Source: Blattamonas nauphoetae
Taxonomy: Eukaryota > Preaxostyla > Oxymonadida
Assembly: GCA_033064195.1 (NCBI GenBank)
Contig: JARBJD010000019.1
Span: 186,001-250,000, forward strand
Length of the DNA: 64,000 nucleotides
Direction: 5' to 3'
The notes beneath the pieces were generated by a model that saw nothing but the letters and a program-made list of their open reading frames with translations, ran no database searches and had not been told where the DNA came from. Below are positions 23,563 through 34,400 of the stretch, piece by piece; the stretch's first letter is position 1; the number at the start of each line of letters is the position of its first letter. The position numbers and the translations under genes are program-made.

Positions 23563-23685
23563 GTGAGATGATCAAAAGTGAAAGATAGAAGCATTGAGAA
23601 GAAGAGAAAGATGACTGATGCTTCAAAACCAAGATCAGCAAAAACTGATCAACCCATCGTGTCATACTACTTCTGGGACACCCTG
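23563..23685 (-). repeat. E1 right terminal inverted repeat
   Basis: 123 bp, inverted copy of 19137-19259, ending GGGACACCCTG next to TA at 23686-23687. The same TA borders the left end of E2. Confidence 0.85.
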
Positions 23686-23687
23686 TA

Positions 23688-24022
23688 CAGTCCTTTCCAA
23701 AAAGTTGATCAGGTGTTTCAAAAAGATGACTGATCGACTGGATACCCTCGCCCACAATACTGATTTTCCTCTCCTGACCACTTTCCACCCCTGACTCACC
23801 TCTCGTTTTAGAATACCTAGATGGACAGATAGTGACAAAAAAGATGGTCTGTCTTATTTTTCGCAAAACATGTGCACATTTTGTCGAGATTTTCTGACCA
23901 CTTTTTTCATTCCAGATTTTGCTCTCATTATTCATCTTTCTCTCCAGCAGAACAAAATTCTTAATTAACACACAATATTATTCGGTGCCCCGCATTTTCC
24001 CCACTGCCACAGTTGTATTCTC
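23688..24022 (+). repeat. E2 left terminal inverted repeat
   Basis: 335 bp, reverse complement of 28226-28560. Similarity stops at GTATTCTC (24022). Both copies hold a fortuitous ORF of about 100 codons (reads LIKNFVLLERKMNNESKIW), which shows how similar they are. I do not think it is a gene. Confidence 0.85.
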
Positions 24023-24553
24023 AGACCTGTCGATCACAATCATTCAGGGTCGACAATTTGATGTGTATGCGAGTTTATGGATTTTTCACGTCATTCATAA
24101 TCTCAATCTCAGTCTATCGATCCTGGTACGAAAAACTATCTGGTAGTAGAAGGGACTATCAGCTCAAAATCAATCTTGAAACCCTCGATCTGATTGTCTC
24201 TCTCCACTGGATAGTAATCTGACTTTCACGAGTGTTCTATCTTACTCTTATCATTTACCCTGAGCTTTTGCGCAAATTTAAACATTTTCAGCACACACAC
24301 TGTACATCGCATGAACACAGCATAATTATCTCCATTTTGCCTTTATTCGGATTGAAAGGATGTAATAAGATCATTTTTATCGCCAGACCATTCTCTGACA
24401 ATTGGATCAACATCAGAGGTGATCAACCCATTGACTAAAATTGTTACGTCAGGAAGAGACAGACTGGTGCATTATAGCGATTATTGAAGAAACAATGACA
24501 CAACAAGACAGAAGTGCAAAATAAATTGAAAGGATATCATCCATAAAACAGTG
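24023..24553. other. E2 interior, no supported gene
   Basis: AT-rich sequence between the left TIR and the 3' end of the minus gene. Short overlapping frames only. Confidence 0.5.
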
Positions 24554-26838
24554 TTATTTACAGTTCACAAGACTGTGTTCACTTTTTTTTGATTTTCCAT
24601 GCTGAGTTCGAACAGGTGAAGGCGCGGCGTGGTGTGATGGTATTGGAGTCGAAGTGGAGAGCCTTGTTCTTAGTGTGGGGATGACAATAGGATACGATCG
24701 TGAAGATGGACGTGATGAGCTTTGCATGGGTGTCAATCGGCAGCTGGGTGAGGAATCAAAACGACGGCGGGATGTATGACCACATCAAACTAACGCAGGA
24801 TGTTAAATGCAGCAAAGACAGTGTCAGCCTGACCCAAATTGTGATTTCTGGACGATGGACGATCAGACTGGAAAGTCAGCAACGGGAAAGACGTGTTGTC
24901 GTCAACAGACTCAATTGTGCACTCGTAGTCGCGTGCGGGGCGTCCGTTTTGGGATGGAAGCAGTTACGTATGGTTGGTTGGGGAAACAAACGTGTTGTGT
25001 CCTTTCGAGTGCAACGAGAAGGAATAGACGAGCAGATTCTGTTTCGGGCTGGTATTCATTCGGCCTGACGTTGTCTGTACACGCGCTGTATCTTCTTTGT
25101 GGACGTCGGCGGAGAGAAGAGGAGATGGGGCGAGCTGAGAGCGACGCGGCCAAGCGCATGCATTTCTCTGAAACAGCGGTTCCTCCAGTCGTCATTTTGA
25201 CACGCATATTCATTTTGGCATCACAATTCATCGATACGACGACAGTTGCTTCGATGTGGCCATCTTTTGGGCTGCTGTTCTGTTCCATTCGGTTAAATGT
25301 GCCTGCCCCTCGACATGACCTTTGTTCATGATTGTCATGGATGGAAGTTTCATGAACATGAGTGTTCATTTCTCTGTAGCCACAGCAATTCATATTGAAC
25401 GTAAACCAGAGCAGTGACACAGTCCTGGTTTGTGAGTCGCATTCCTAAATGACAAGTCGAGCTAGATAGCACTACCACGAGAAATGGAAGAGTACAAATG
25501 AAGATTTGTCGAGTGTTGTTCCAAAAGGAAACAATGTTGATGAGAGAGCCAGGCATGGTATGTGATTTCTGCGACAGGGTTTGGGAGAACAGAAACATGA
25601 GGAGTACTGAGACAGGTTTGTTCTGACTCCTAATTAGTGATAATGAAGACATGTCGAGGGGCAATTACTTTGACAGAGTTTAGATCGGCTAGATCCAATG
25701 TCACATCTGAACACGCTGGAGGTACGCTGGCGATGTCGAGCGGATAGAATGATTGTGGCTCGTTAGTAATATCAGAGTCTAGCTGGCTTTGTGGACAGGT
25801 TGGATGTTCGAGTTGTGAATCATCATGATGACAGAGAGAAGATCTTTTGTGTGCTTGGCGCTCCTTATTGAGATAGTAAGAGCTGAGGAGAGGCTCACCG
25901 TCACGGCTCCATGCCCAAAGAGAAAGGTTTGATTCAGGGATCGCAGATACTGTTACTAAAGAATCAACAGTACAAGAAAAATGAAGACGAGAGAAAGAGA
26001 TGAGGGGAATGAGAAGGAGAGAGAATGATAAGTCAAGAAGATAAATGAGATGAAAACAAAGGGTGGAACATACGGTTTGTGCTATTTGGCATTGTATTGC
26101 CTGATCAGGACAGCCCGTTTGCTCAGAGTCACTTCAAAAGGTATCTATTGCTCAGTAAGTCTTAATAAGGAGAAAAACAAAAAAGATTGAGGCAAGCAAA
26201 GAGTGAAGCAAACAGTGTGTGGATTTAAGCAATCCACTGTTCGATCTCGACAAGCGTTTCGATCCTTCTCGTTTCATATCGTATCGATGAGTAATTAGGT
26301 CTTAAAAAGAGAATGAACAATATAGAGAGAGGGATAACAGAGAGGGAAGCAGACGGTGTGCGTTCTTCAGCATTACCTTGCCCGATCGTGACGGCTTTTT
26401 TGATCCATCTCGTTCCATTTTCGATCCATCTTCAATTTGGTTCCAAGAAAGGGTAAAGTCAATAAAAGAGAGGTAAACGAGAGGGGGGCATACTATTCCG
26501 GCACAACAATGTTCCCTGTTTTGGAAACAATCGATGAGTGAGATATGAGATATAGAGCAAAAAGACAAGAAGAAAGATGAAAGAGAGTCGAGAAAACACA
26601 CTATCTTTTGATTAATCGCTTCAGAAGTCATTGTGTTGGATGTTGTGTTTGTGGTGGTTTGTGCATGTTGTTCGATCTTGTGCGATTTGGACCCATCATT
26701 TCTGGTTTTCAGCACAGATTCTGGAGGATGATCTAATCCATAAATTACTAGACTCAATCGAGTGAAACAAATCTCAAATACATAACTCAGAAGATATCAC
26801 ATGAAAACAATGTTCAACAGTTAGTTACCTTTCTCCAT
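24554..26838 (-). CDS. Multi-exon gene inside E2, possibly WD-repeat-like
   Basis: ATG at 26838 (MEK, then a phase-1 intron) leads into DHPPESVLKTRNDGSKSHKI and EQHAQTTTNTTSNTMTSEA, then small exons GTLLCRNNGSKMERDGSKK and a related MKREGSKRLSRSNSGL. Further on, VTVSAIPESNLSLWAWSRDG and EPLLSSYYLNKERQAHKR read like a WD40-type strand pattern, followed by DITNEPQSFYPLDIASVPPA. The last blocks (24554-25420) include SARPISSSLRRRPQRRYSA. Introns are T-rich GT-AG and longer than elsewhere (65-130 nt). Splicing keeps the frame for at least four exons. The three GSK-containing exons look like duplicated exons. The function is unknown. Its position inside a TIR element suggests capture of a host gene, or that the element carries a passenger gene. 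Confidence 0.4.
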
Positions 26839-26864
26839 AATCTGGGCGATTCTAAATCAAAACT

Positions 26865-27430
26865 TGCATGCGTCTCCCTTTCGTCTTGAAGTTGAAGATC
26901 TCCCAGAAATCCTCCCAGTTCACAGGTCCAGCCACTATCGACATCATAAAGGTTTGATATTCAACTTTTCTTCATTCTCGCGTGATATCTTTCCGATTCA
27001 AAGTTCAGGCTCCTTCTCACCATCCAACTTTATTTGATTATGAATCTAGATGATCCGACCCGTCTCAACCAGCGTATTGGATGTAGATCAGACTGTATGT
27101 ATTGTTTTTTGTTCTCATGTGCTGAAACTCAGCACTTTTTTGTCTCGTCGCAAATCAAATCTCAGGAGCCATAAGGATCTCTCAAGAATCGCATGATTGA
27201 ACGTTTTGGACTGTTTTCGCTCTATTTCTCCTTTTGTTTCAGCAATTTCTCGTTGTAAACCGTCAAATTCGATTCACTCTTTTCGATCTTCCTCCCACTG
27301 CTACAGTTCCTCTCATGCTCGTTTTTCCTTCGCAATTTATCACAAACCGCATCGTCCGGATACTTTCTGAAATTTCCAAGACTAATCTTATCAAGTCTGT
27401 TGAATATGTCTCCTCGAACAGTTTGTGACT
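26865..27430 (+). other. Plus-strand exon-like pieces inside E2
   Basis: After a TTTGTTTCAG acceptor at about 27241 the plus strand reads QFLVVNRQIRFTLFDLPPTA and continues for 60 residues to a TGA at 27428. Upstream blocks read LEVEDLPEILPVHRSSH and YLIMNLDDPTRLNQRIGC. No frame joins all three with GT-AG introns, so this is a gene fragment or a gene I could not resolve. The antisense frame is also open here. Confidence 0.3.
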
Positions 27431-27571
27431 TTTTCTCCAATAGATGACCTTGTGTTGGTTCTTTCACACAGAATGAGCTTTTTCCTTCGTTTTCCATCAT
27501 TTATCTCTTTTTGAACTTGTTCTGTGATAAAAAGTGTGCACAATTGTCTTCAACAAAAAATGACGATATCG

Positions 27572-27685
27572 AACGCGATCGAACTTTAATTCCACTAATT
27601 TTCCTGTTTTCTGTCTATTACACAGGTGAACGGTAATTGGGCAAAAAATAATTTTTGGTGACGCACATTAGTGTCAAACAAGTTT
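27572..27685 (+). repeat. Dispersed repeat, copy B
   Basis: Plus-strand counterpart of the block at 5225-5346. It starts TCGAACGCGATCG and ends GACGCACATTAGTGT, and is followed directly by TTTTCATTCAGAATCGCCCAT. It lies in the right part of E2. Confidence 0.55.
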
Positions 27686-28225
27686 TCATTCAGAATCGCC
27701 CATCTGTGCTGAAAACCAGTCTTCATAATTATGGTTCGGACACGAATACTCATCAGAATGGACTGTAAATGGATCGCTTTAGTCAGATTAAATCAGAATC
27801 ACACTCCAAGATAGTGTCTCTGATTCCTAAAATATGAGATTCTGGTGTTCAATCACTTCTCTTTGATTTTTCTCAACCATGATTTGGTGAAAGTGATTCA
27901 CAATAAATGCAGAAAGTGTGCAGGTTGTGCTGACGAACTTTTTGTCCCAGCACACACTGTTCAGGGTGTGTTTGCACATTTGCTCAGGGTAACTTATCAT
28001 CTTAGGCATTTATCTCAACTTGTTCCTGCAAATTGATCAGTTGTTCACAACTTCAAGATCGGAGCTGTTCACACCATCAGAACACTGCCAATATCTCTCT
28101 GTAGACTCGATCACATCTTCTATGCATTTATCCTCTTCTCGAATTCTCTCATCTCGCTTTGTGTCGATGTTTCAATCCGTAGTGATGTCACAACATCCCT
28201 TTCGTCAATCTCAGATGTTATGTCA

Positions 28226-28560
28226 GAGAATACAACTGTGGCAGTGGGGAAAATGCGGGGCACCGAATAATATTGTGTGTTAATTAAGAATTTTGTTCTG
28301 CTGGAGAGAAAGATGAATAATGAGAGCAAAATCTGGAATGAAAAAAGTGGTCAGAAAATCTCGACAAAATGTGCACATGTTTTGCGAAAAATAAGACAGA
28401 CCATCTTTTTTGTCACTATCTGTCCATCTAGGTATTCTAAAACGAGAGGTGAGTCAGGGGTGGAAAGTGGTCAGGAGAGGAAAATCAGTATTGTGGGCGA
28501 GGGTATCCAGTCGATCAGTCATCTTTTTGAAACACCTGATCAACTTTTTGGAAAGGACTG
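28226..28560 (-). repeat. E2 right terminal inverted repeat
   Basis: 335-bp inverted copy of 23688-24022, ending GGAAAGGACTG before TA at 28561-28562. The next three bases are the ATG of G2. Confidence 0.85.
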
Positions 28561-28562
28561 TA

Positions 28563-31161
28563 ATGACTTTCCTCTTTCCTGGACAGTTCAGTGGTCGCGT
28601 TCAGAAAACACCTAATTCTTTATATCGATTCGTGAGTAATTTTGCAAATTCAAGGAACGCTGAACGAGCTAATTTAGCTGATGAAATCATCGACATTCTC
28701 CAAAGTTTGTGGATCACTCTTTTTATAATTGCCAGGTAAACCTGCCCTAACCAACGCCATTTTCAAGCGGATTTATATGTTTGAAATGGACATTGTCTGG
28801 TCAATGCTCATCACGCTCGTGAAAAGATTCTCATTCGATTCCAACTCGACTACCAGGTATAGCATCGAACGCACCGTCAAAGAAACATTGAAGCAAATCA
28901 GTTCGTTGTATGCACCCACTACCTTGGAGAATAGTTCTGATCATGAAAGAAACTACAAAATCAGACGAACGATCATCCGTCTCCTCGATTTCGTTCTCAT
29001 CGAGATGGGACGGCTTCCTTCTGTGCAAATTGACAAGTATCCCTTGAACATGCTTGAGCCAGTTTTGCCATACATGCTTCTATTCGTCACTTCGTCGGAC
29101 ACAACAATCCAAAACAAAGCTGCCCGCATTCTCCATGAGATAACCTCAATATCAATGATCGAGTATGCCCCCACCTTACTCAGTGTTGACTGTGCTGCTT
29201 TGCAAGCCGATATATCTTTACGCGGACGATCTTCCTCCCAAAAACCTCGAGAATCATTCTCAGCTGCTTTGAACCTAATCGGGTGCCTTTCTTCTCTTTT
29301 TGTGGATGCAGATGTCTCATCGCCTTGTGTTGAAACAGTCAAGCTTCTGCTTCGGATAACTTCGTCTCTCCTGACATCAAAAAAAGTTGTCCAAAACGTG
29401 GCCAATTCCCTTCCACTCACGCTCCTCGTGACATCACTCACAGCTGCCCCACCGTCCCACCATCTCCCCATTTTGAATATCTACCTCGAATTCTGTGATA
29501 ATTGTCATCCTATCATCGAAGTCCAAAAGCCGTTCCTGACGCGCCTTTTTGCCCTCTTCCCTCCTGACTCACGCTCGGATGATCCGCTCATCGTCGCATT
29601 ATCGAAACTTTTGACCAAACTGACATCTCCTTCCTCTCTCTGGGAAACACTCGTTGATTTTTTCATCACCTCAAACCATCCCTCCAGACTCGCCCTGTCC
29701 CTTCTGGCCATCCTTAACAACGATCGAATGGATGAGGCAAGATTTGACATACAGCGGAAAAAAGTACCCAGACTTGCCCTCCTCCTTCTGCAGGATCTGG
29801 ACGAGCTCTCACTGTCGTTCCTCATATCCTTGCTTGGCCAGAATTCGGACAGTGCAAATGGAGGCGGATTGGGGGATGACGATGCACAACAGATTGTGGA
29901 GAGGCTGTTGGAGATCGAGCAGCGACGTCCTCTCCACTCCGACACACAAGAAACCGAAAAGACAACCACAGAGGGAATGACACAACCACAACATGTCGAA
30001 GAAAAAGGAGAACCAGACGTGTCGGCCAGAATAGGGACGAATGTGAGCGTGCTTGTGGATGTGTGGCGAGTGATGCGAATGGCCGTGTCTTCACTTGCTG
30101 GCTCGCCGTCGGGATTGGAGAGACTTCACGTGCTGTATCCACTGATCTTTCTGCGATTGAAGGAGAGAGGGAACAGTCTCTTGAGGGAAGGAAGACAAGT
30201 CGAATCCAAGAAAGACGAATTGCTGCTTGCTCTGGTGCGTGTCTGCTCGGAACTGACCCCGCTGCTCCGAACAGTTGATTGCTTCCCTCTCGTCCACCTC
30301 GTCTCGTCCTTCCTCCACTTGATTCGTCTCCCAGCGAACCGGCGTACCAAACGACATGGTCATTCTGTGCCGAGCACGCTCCCAGATTGTTATGTTCGAG
30401 TGAAGGAGTTCTTCCTCCGAGTGGACGAGGTGACACAAGGACTGGACGGATACGACATCACACACCACACCATCTTCCCCCGTTCTTCCACAGAGCACTC
30501 TTCAGCTGGTGTGAATTCTGTGATCTCTCGTCCACTCGCTCTTCTGCAATTCTTTGTGGATTTTGAAGTGAAGTGCATTGGAGTGAGAGAGACAGCTCTA
30601 CTCCAACAGAACAACACGACAACACCAGATCAGACGCGACGACAACTCCTTCTGCATCTGCTGTCGACGATGAGGAGGACGAAAGATTTCAACCTATCTG
30701 CTGTGTGTGAAGTACTTCTGTCTTTCCCTCGTCTCCCGCCTGGCACAAGTCAACTCATCGTCTCACTCAAGAACACACTCAGAGACCCTGACGAATACTA
30801 CAATTCGCCTCCATTCGATGCATCGCTGCCTGTGTGTGCGGAAGAAGCCTGTCGATTGTTCAGTGTTCTTTTGGTGCGAGCTGTCCCAAACGAGGCCGAC
30901 AGCGAAGAGAGATGGCGAGTGGTGCTTCGCGAGGAAGGGTCGGAAGACATGCTGAATGTGATTCTGAAACAGTCACTCTCCAAACTGGGGATGAAGATTG
31001 GGATGAACTGCACTATCACATACTCCCTCTTCTCTCCTTCCGAAATTGTGACAATTATTTCGCCACCCGACACTCCTTCCACGCTTTATTCGCTTGAGTC
31101 GCCACCGGACGATGACTGGTATGATGATTATTGGAGCCAGGAATGGGATGGGTATTATTGA
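28563..31161 (+). CDS. G2: helical-family protein of about 855 aa, tandem paralogue of G1
   Basis: Exons 28563-28704 and 28736-31161 with a 31-nt intron (28705-28735, phase 1), exactly as in G1. The start MTFLFPGQFSGRVQKTPNSL aligns with G1 through the exon junction (RFVSNFANSRN against QLVINFAYSQN). The body keeps the same helix repeats, the acidic linker near residue 430, FLRVDEVTQGLDGYDITHH and the C-terminal VVLREEGSEDMLNVIL. Here Trp of the usual EEGW is Ser. The frame is fully open, so the gene is intact. Its original 5' flank has been replaced: the base before the TA preceding the ATG is the end of transposon E2, so any promoter must lie in the E2 terminal repeat. Confidence 0.8.
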
Positions 31162-31417
31162 CCAGATATCTTCGCTTATCGTCATAATTTTGTATTTTTT
31201 CTGACTTTGTCATCTTCTGCGGATATTGGAAATATGTCGGGAAGGGTTCTGACATATTGTACGATATTCCGCAAGCTCGGGCATTGACGAAACTCACATT
31301 TTTCAGTTATTTTTGACTTTTCTGTCATTTCTGAGCTGTATCCTTCGCTTTTTTCGAAATTTGTGAAATAATCCCGTTTGAATCCATATTCATAGTTTTT
31401 TTCGCGTTGGTTGGTGT
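31162..31417 (+). repeat. Duplicated 3' flank of G2
   Basis: Matches 18797-19062. The similarity ends at TTCGCGTTGGTTGG. The remaining 45 bases to the next ATG (31463) contain an acceptor-like TGTGTTTCAG. Confidence 0.8.
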
Positions 31418-31462
31418 GTTTCAGCGGCTTCTTTCGACTCTTCCACAGACTGAAGTTCCCTC

Positions 31463-34400
31463 ATGGCTCAGATCATGGGGCAAACTTCCTCTCTCACATT
31501 CAAAGATCCAGATTTTTCTCATGCTCTCAATCTTCCTGATGTTGTTGTTGAAGGAGTAGAAATTGGTCTGAAGCCACATCCACTGGAACGAACCATCGTC
31601 CAAAATTTTGCCTTCGTTTGGAGTGTGAATCTCAATGATGGAGAGTGGAAACCCGTCTCACAGGGCTGGTTTACCTTTTTTTGTCGTTTCAGTCATTATT
31701 TAGCTTCTTTGTCCCCCCTCCAACGGTCATTGGCCGTCGTATCAAACTTGAAATCCATGAAGCGAGATATCTCGTTGGATCCCAACCTTCAATGAAGGAA
31801 AGCTTTCCTCACGGCAAGACTCGTCGATTTTCTTTCTCACATCGTGTTGCATCAATCCGAGGACGCCTGAGAAAAAGAGATCAAGAATACTTCGATTGGC
31901 TCATCCTCCAATCATTGGTTTGCTATCAATTCAGTTGTTATTCTCTCCAATCTTTCTCATTTCTCTTATAAGAACACTTACCCGTCAAACTTTGCAGGAA
32001 ATCTCATCACAATTCCATTCGACGATACCGAAGGTTTCTATCTCCAACGGCAGGACATGGTCCATTTTGACAAAGTAGCATCCGATGAACACCAAAAAAT
32101 GGTCGAGTTTTCGGAGATATTTGATTCAAAAATGCTTCTCAACATTCAGCCACTCTGTTTTGATATTGGGCCGGTCGTCTATACGTGGACATCTTCGTCG
32201 TCTGTTAAAAGTCTCTTTCCGGAGTGGATTCACACACGTCAGAATCTCTTTCTCCACTTTGGAGTCCCACAAGCCAATCAAAAGTTCGTCTCAAACATAG
32301 ACCAAATTTTCAGGGCGGATGAGTCTTACCGCATATTTGAATTTGACCATATGTCTGTTCTCTCGTGGCATTTGACGGATGCCTTTCAAATCCACTCTTT
32401 TCCCGACAATCGACCAGCTCACGATCTCCTCAAAACCATCCGGTTAAATCGCATAACGGATACCGATCAATATTCAAGACTCCGAATCGCCGTCATTACA
32501 GCATTTCTACATTCCCGCCATCCGGATGTTATCTGTTTACAGGAGCTATCGAGAGAGGAGACCATCCAAATTGGTCGAGCCATCAGCTATGCCTATTCGG
32601 GTGTATATTACCCTCTCATCGACGGAAAGGGAAAGAACAAGCAAGTAGATGAGGTTGACAGTTATAAAGGGTTTGGAAACGCAATATTCTGGCGTCCTGA
32701 CAAATTGATTCTTGCCAGCACGCCACTCCCACTTGGAATGGCCCATATGATCGACCATAACCTCCAATCGAGACAATCCGAGGAAATTAGTCCGTCTCAG
32801 TCAACAACTCCAAATCTAACGCCTGAATTATCCCCAACCACGCCGATCGAATCTCGAAATGACCGACAAGAATTGAAAGATGATCCAGCCACTACCCTCC
32901 ATAACCTCACAGATATGACAGCTCTCGCTCTCTTTTTCGAGCTCCCTTCATCAGCCCTCTTATCCAAAGCCTACACTTACTGGCGAAGAAACGTCGACAA
33001 CGCAACCGCTCTCGGCCTCGCATCAAATGCAATTCTGAAGCAGTTTCTACCATTTGGTTCGTATCCACCCCATCTTCCACTCGTTTCTCGTGTTGATGAA
33101 CATACATCGTTGAAACAGACATCCAAGCACATCACCGAAATGCAACATCGCATTCTTCGCGACTACAAGACAATCACGATGGATCAAGATGATAATGTCA
33201 TAAAATTCGAGGAAGAGGATGAAATGGAACGAATGCGCAAGAGGAAGGCCATTAACGAAGGGAATCAAGACCAAGATGAGACCAAACCTTCCCCTTCGTC
33301 TATCCCAAAATCAGACCCTCTTCCACCATTACCCCCACCTGACCCATCATCCCCAATCAGAATAAAATCCCCTGTTCTCATGGCAACGCCTAAATCTCAG
33401 ACGCTACACATGTCAATGTCAGCTCTTTCGCAAACACCTCTCTGCCACTACAAGCCCATCATACATCCTTCCAAGTTCATTTTTCGACGTCACAGACGGT
33501 TTTATGTTGTGAACGATTCGGGTGAGCAGATAGAATGCGATAAACGTGGTGCAAGCATCAACGCGTTCTTGCCGCTCTCCGATGGCGATGACAAGTGGAT
33601 TAAAACCGAAGATGAGCTCAAAAGAGTGAAGATAATGTCATTCAATCATCGTTCAACGATTCTTCGGCATCTAATCAACAATATCTTCACACACATCCCC
33701 ATCCGCATCATGAAACTCCCCTCTGCCGTCACATCACCCTCCTCCCTCTCCCATCGACTGATCACACCCCGAAACGTCGCATTAACACGACTCAACGCTT
33801 TCGAGAACTCTTTCAAGTCACATTATGCCGGAAATAAAATCCTCATCTGCTCGGTGCTTCTTTACGGTGACCCATCGTTTGGCGGCGATATCCGTTTCGC
33901 TCAAACTGCAAATTTGATGCAAATGCTCGCAAGTGTCATCACTCAATCCACACAAATCTCACATCTGCTCTTCCCCGACGAGAGGTTCAGATGGGATCGA
34001 CCGAAGACGGCGACCAAATTCAGAAAAGTCAAACACCTTCCATATCCCGTCGTTCTCGCTGGGGATTTCGCTTCATCGTTGGATTCGGCAGCAATGAGGT
34101 TGATAGTGCGAGGGAAAGAGACATCTCTCCATCCATCTCTCTCATCGTCGGGCGTGGTGCCTCTGCTACTCTCGCAGCCATCGTTGAACAATGACGAGCC
34201 TTGTGTTGTCGCGACTCAGACGGAGAGAAGACAGATTGCGTCGATGGATGCGACTCAGTGGAGCAAGTTCAAGTCGAGATTGATGGATGAGTTGGAGGCG
34301 GACAAACAGGAGGAAGAGGAGGAAAGAGAGAAATGGTGGAAAGAAGAGATCGCCAGGCGGAAAAGGATGAAAGACAAAGAAGAAAAGCGAATGGAGAAGG

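Larger units (their letters stand above)
19137..23685. mobile_element. E1: 4.55 kb TA-flanked TIR element
   Basis: The ends are 123-bp inverted repeats (19137-19259 and 23563-23685) that begin CAGGGTGTCCCAGAAGTAG and differ at about three positions. A TA dinucleotide lies outside each end (19135-19136 and 23686-23687), the target choice of the Tc1/mariner (IS630) superfamily. No transposase frame is visible, so it looks non-autonomous. The body holds a 2 kb minisatellite and pieces of minus-strand genes. The zones next to both TIRs are dense in TGTCC/GGACA words. The near-identical TIRs suggest a fairly recent insertion or homogenised ends. Confidence 0.8.
23688..28560. mobile_element. E2: 4.87 kb TA-flanked element with 335-bp TIRs
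   Basis: The inverted repeats 23688-24022 and 28226-28560 begin CAGTCCTTTCCAAAAAGTT. They are nearly identical over 335 bp and then diverge sharply. TA borders both sides (23686-23687 and 28561-28562). This again fits Tc1/mariner-type TA targeting, with unusually long TIRs. No transposase is recognisable. The interior carries a multi-exon minus gene (24.55-26.84 kb), plus-strand exon-like pieces (26.87-27.43 kb) and a copy of the dispersed repeat seen at 5.2 kb. The right end lies two bases before the G2 start codon. Confidence 0.8.

Noticed and set aside
23546-23971. 141-codon ORF repeated at 28277 (LIKNFVLLERKMNNESKIW)
   Set aside because: It lies in the terminal inverted repeats of E2. 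Similarity between the copies reflects the TIR, and the codon content does not look coding.
19137-28560. E1 or E2 as a Polinton/Maverick
   Set aside because: The target is TA and not 5-6 bp, and no polymerase B, integrase or capsid-type frame is seen.
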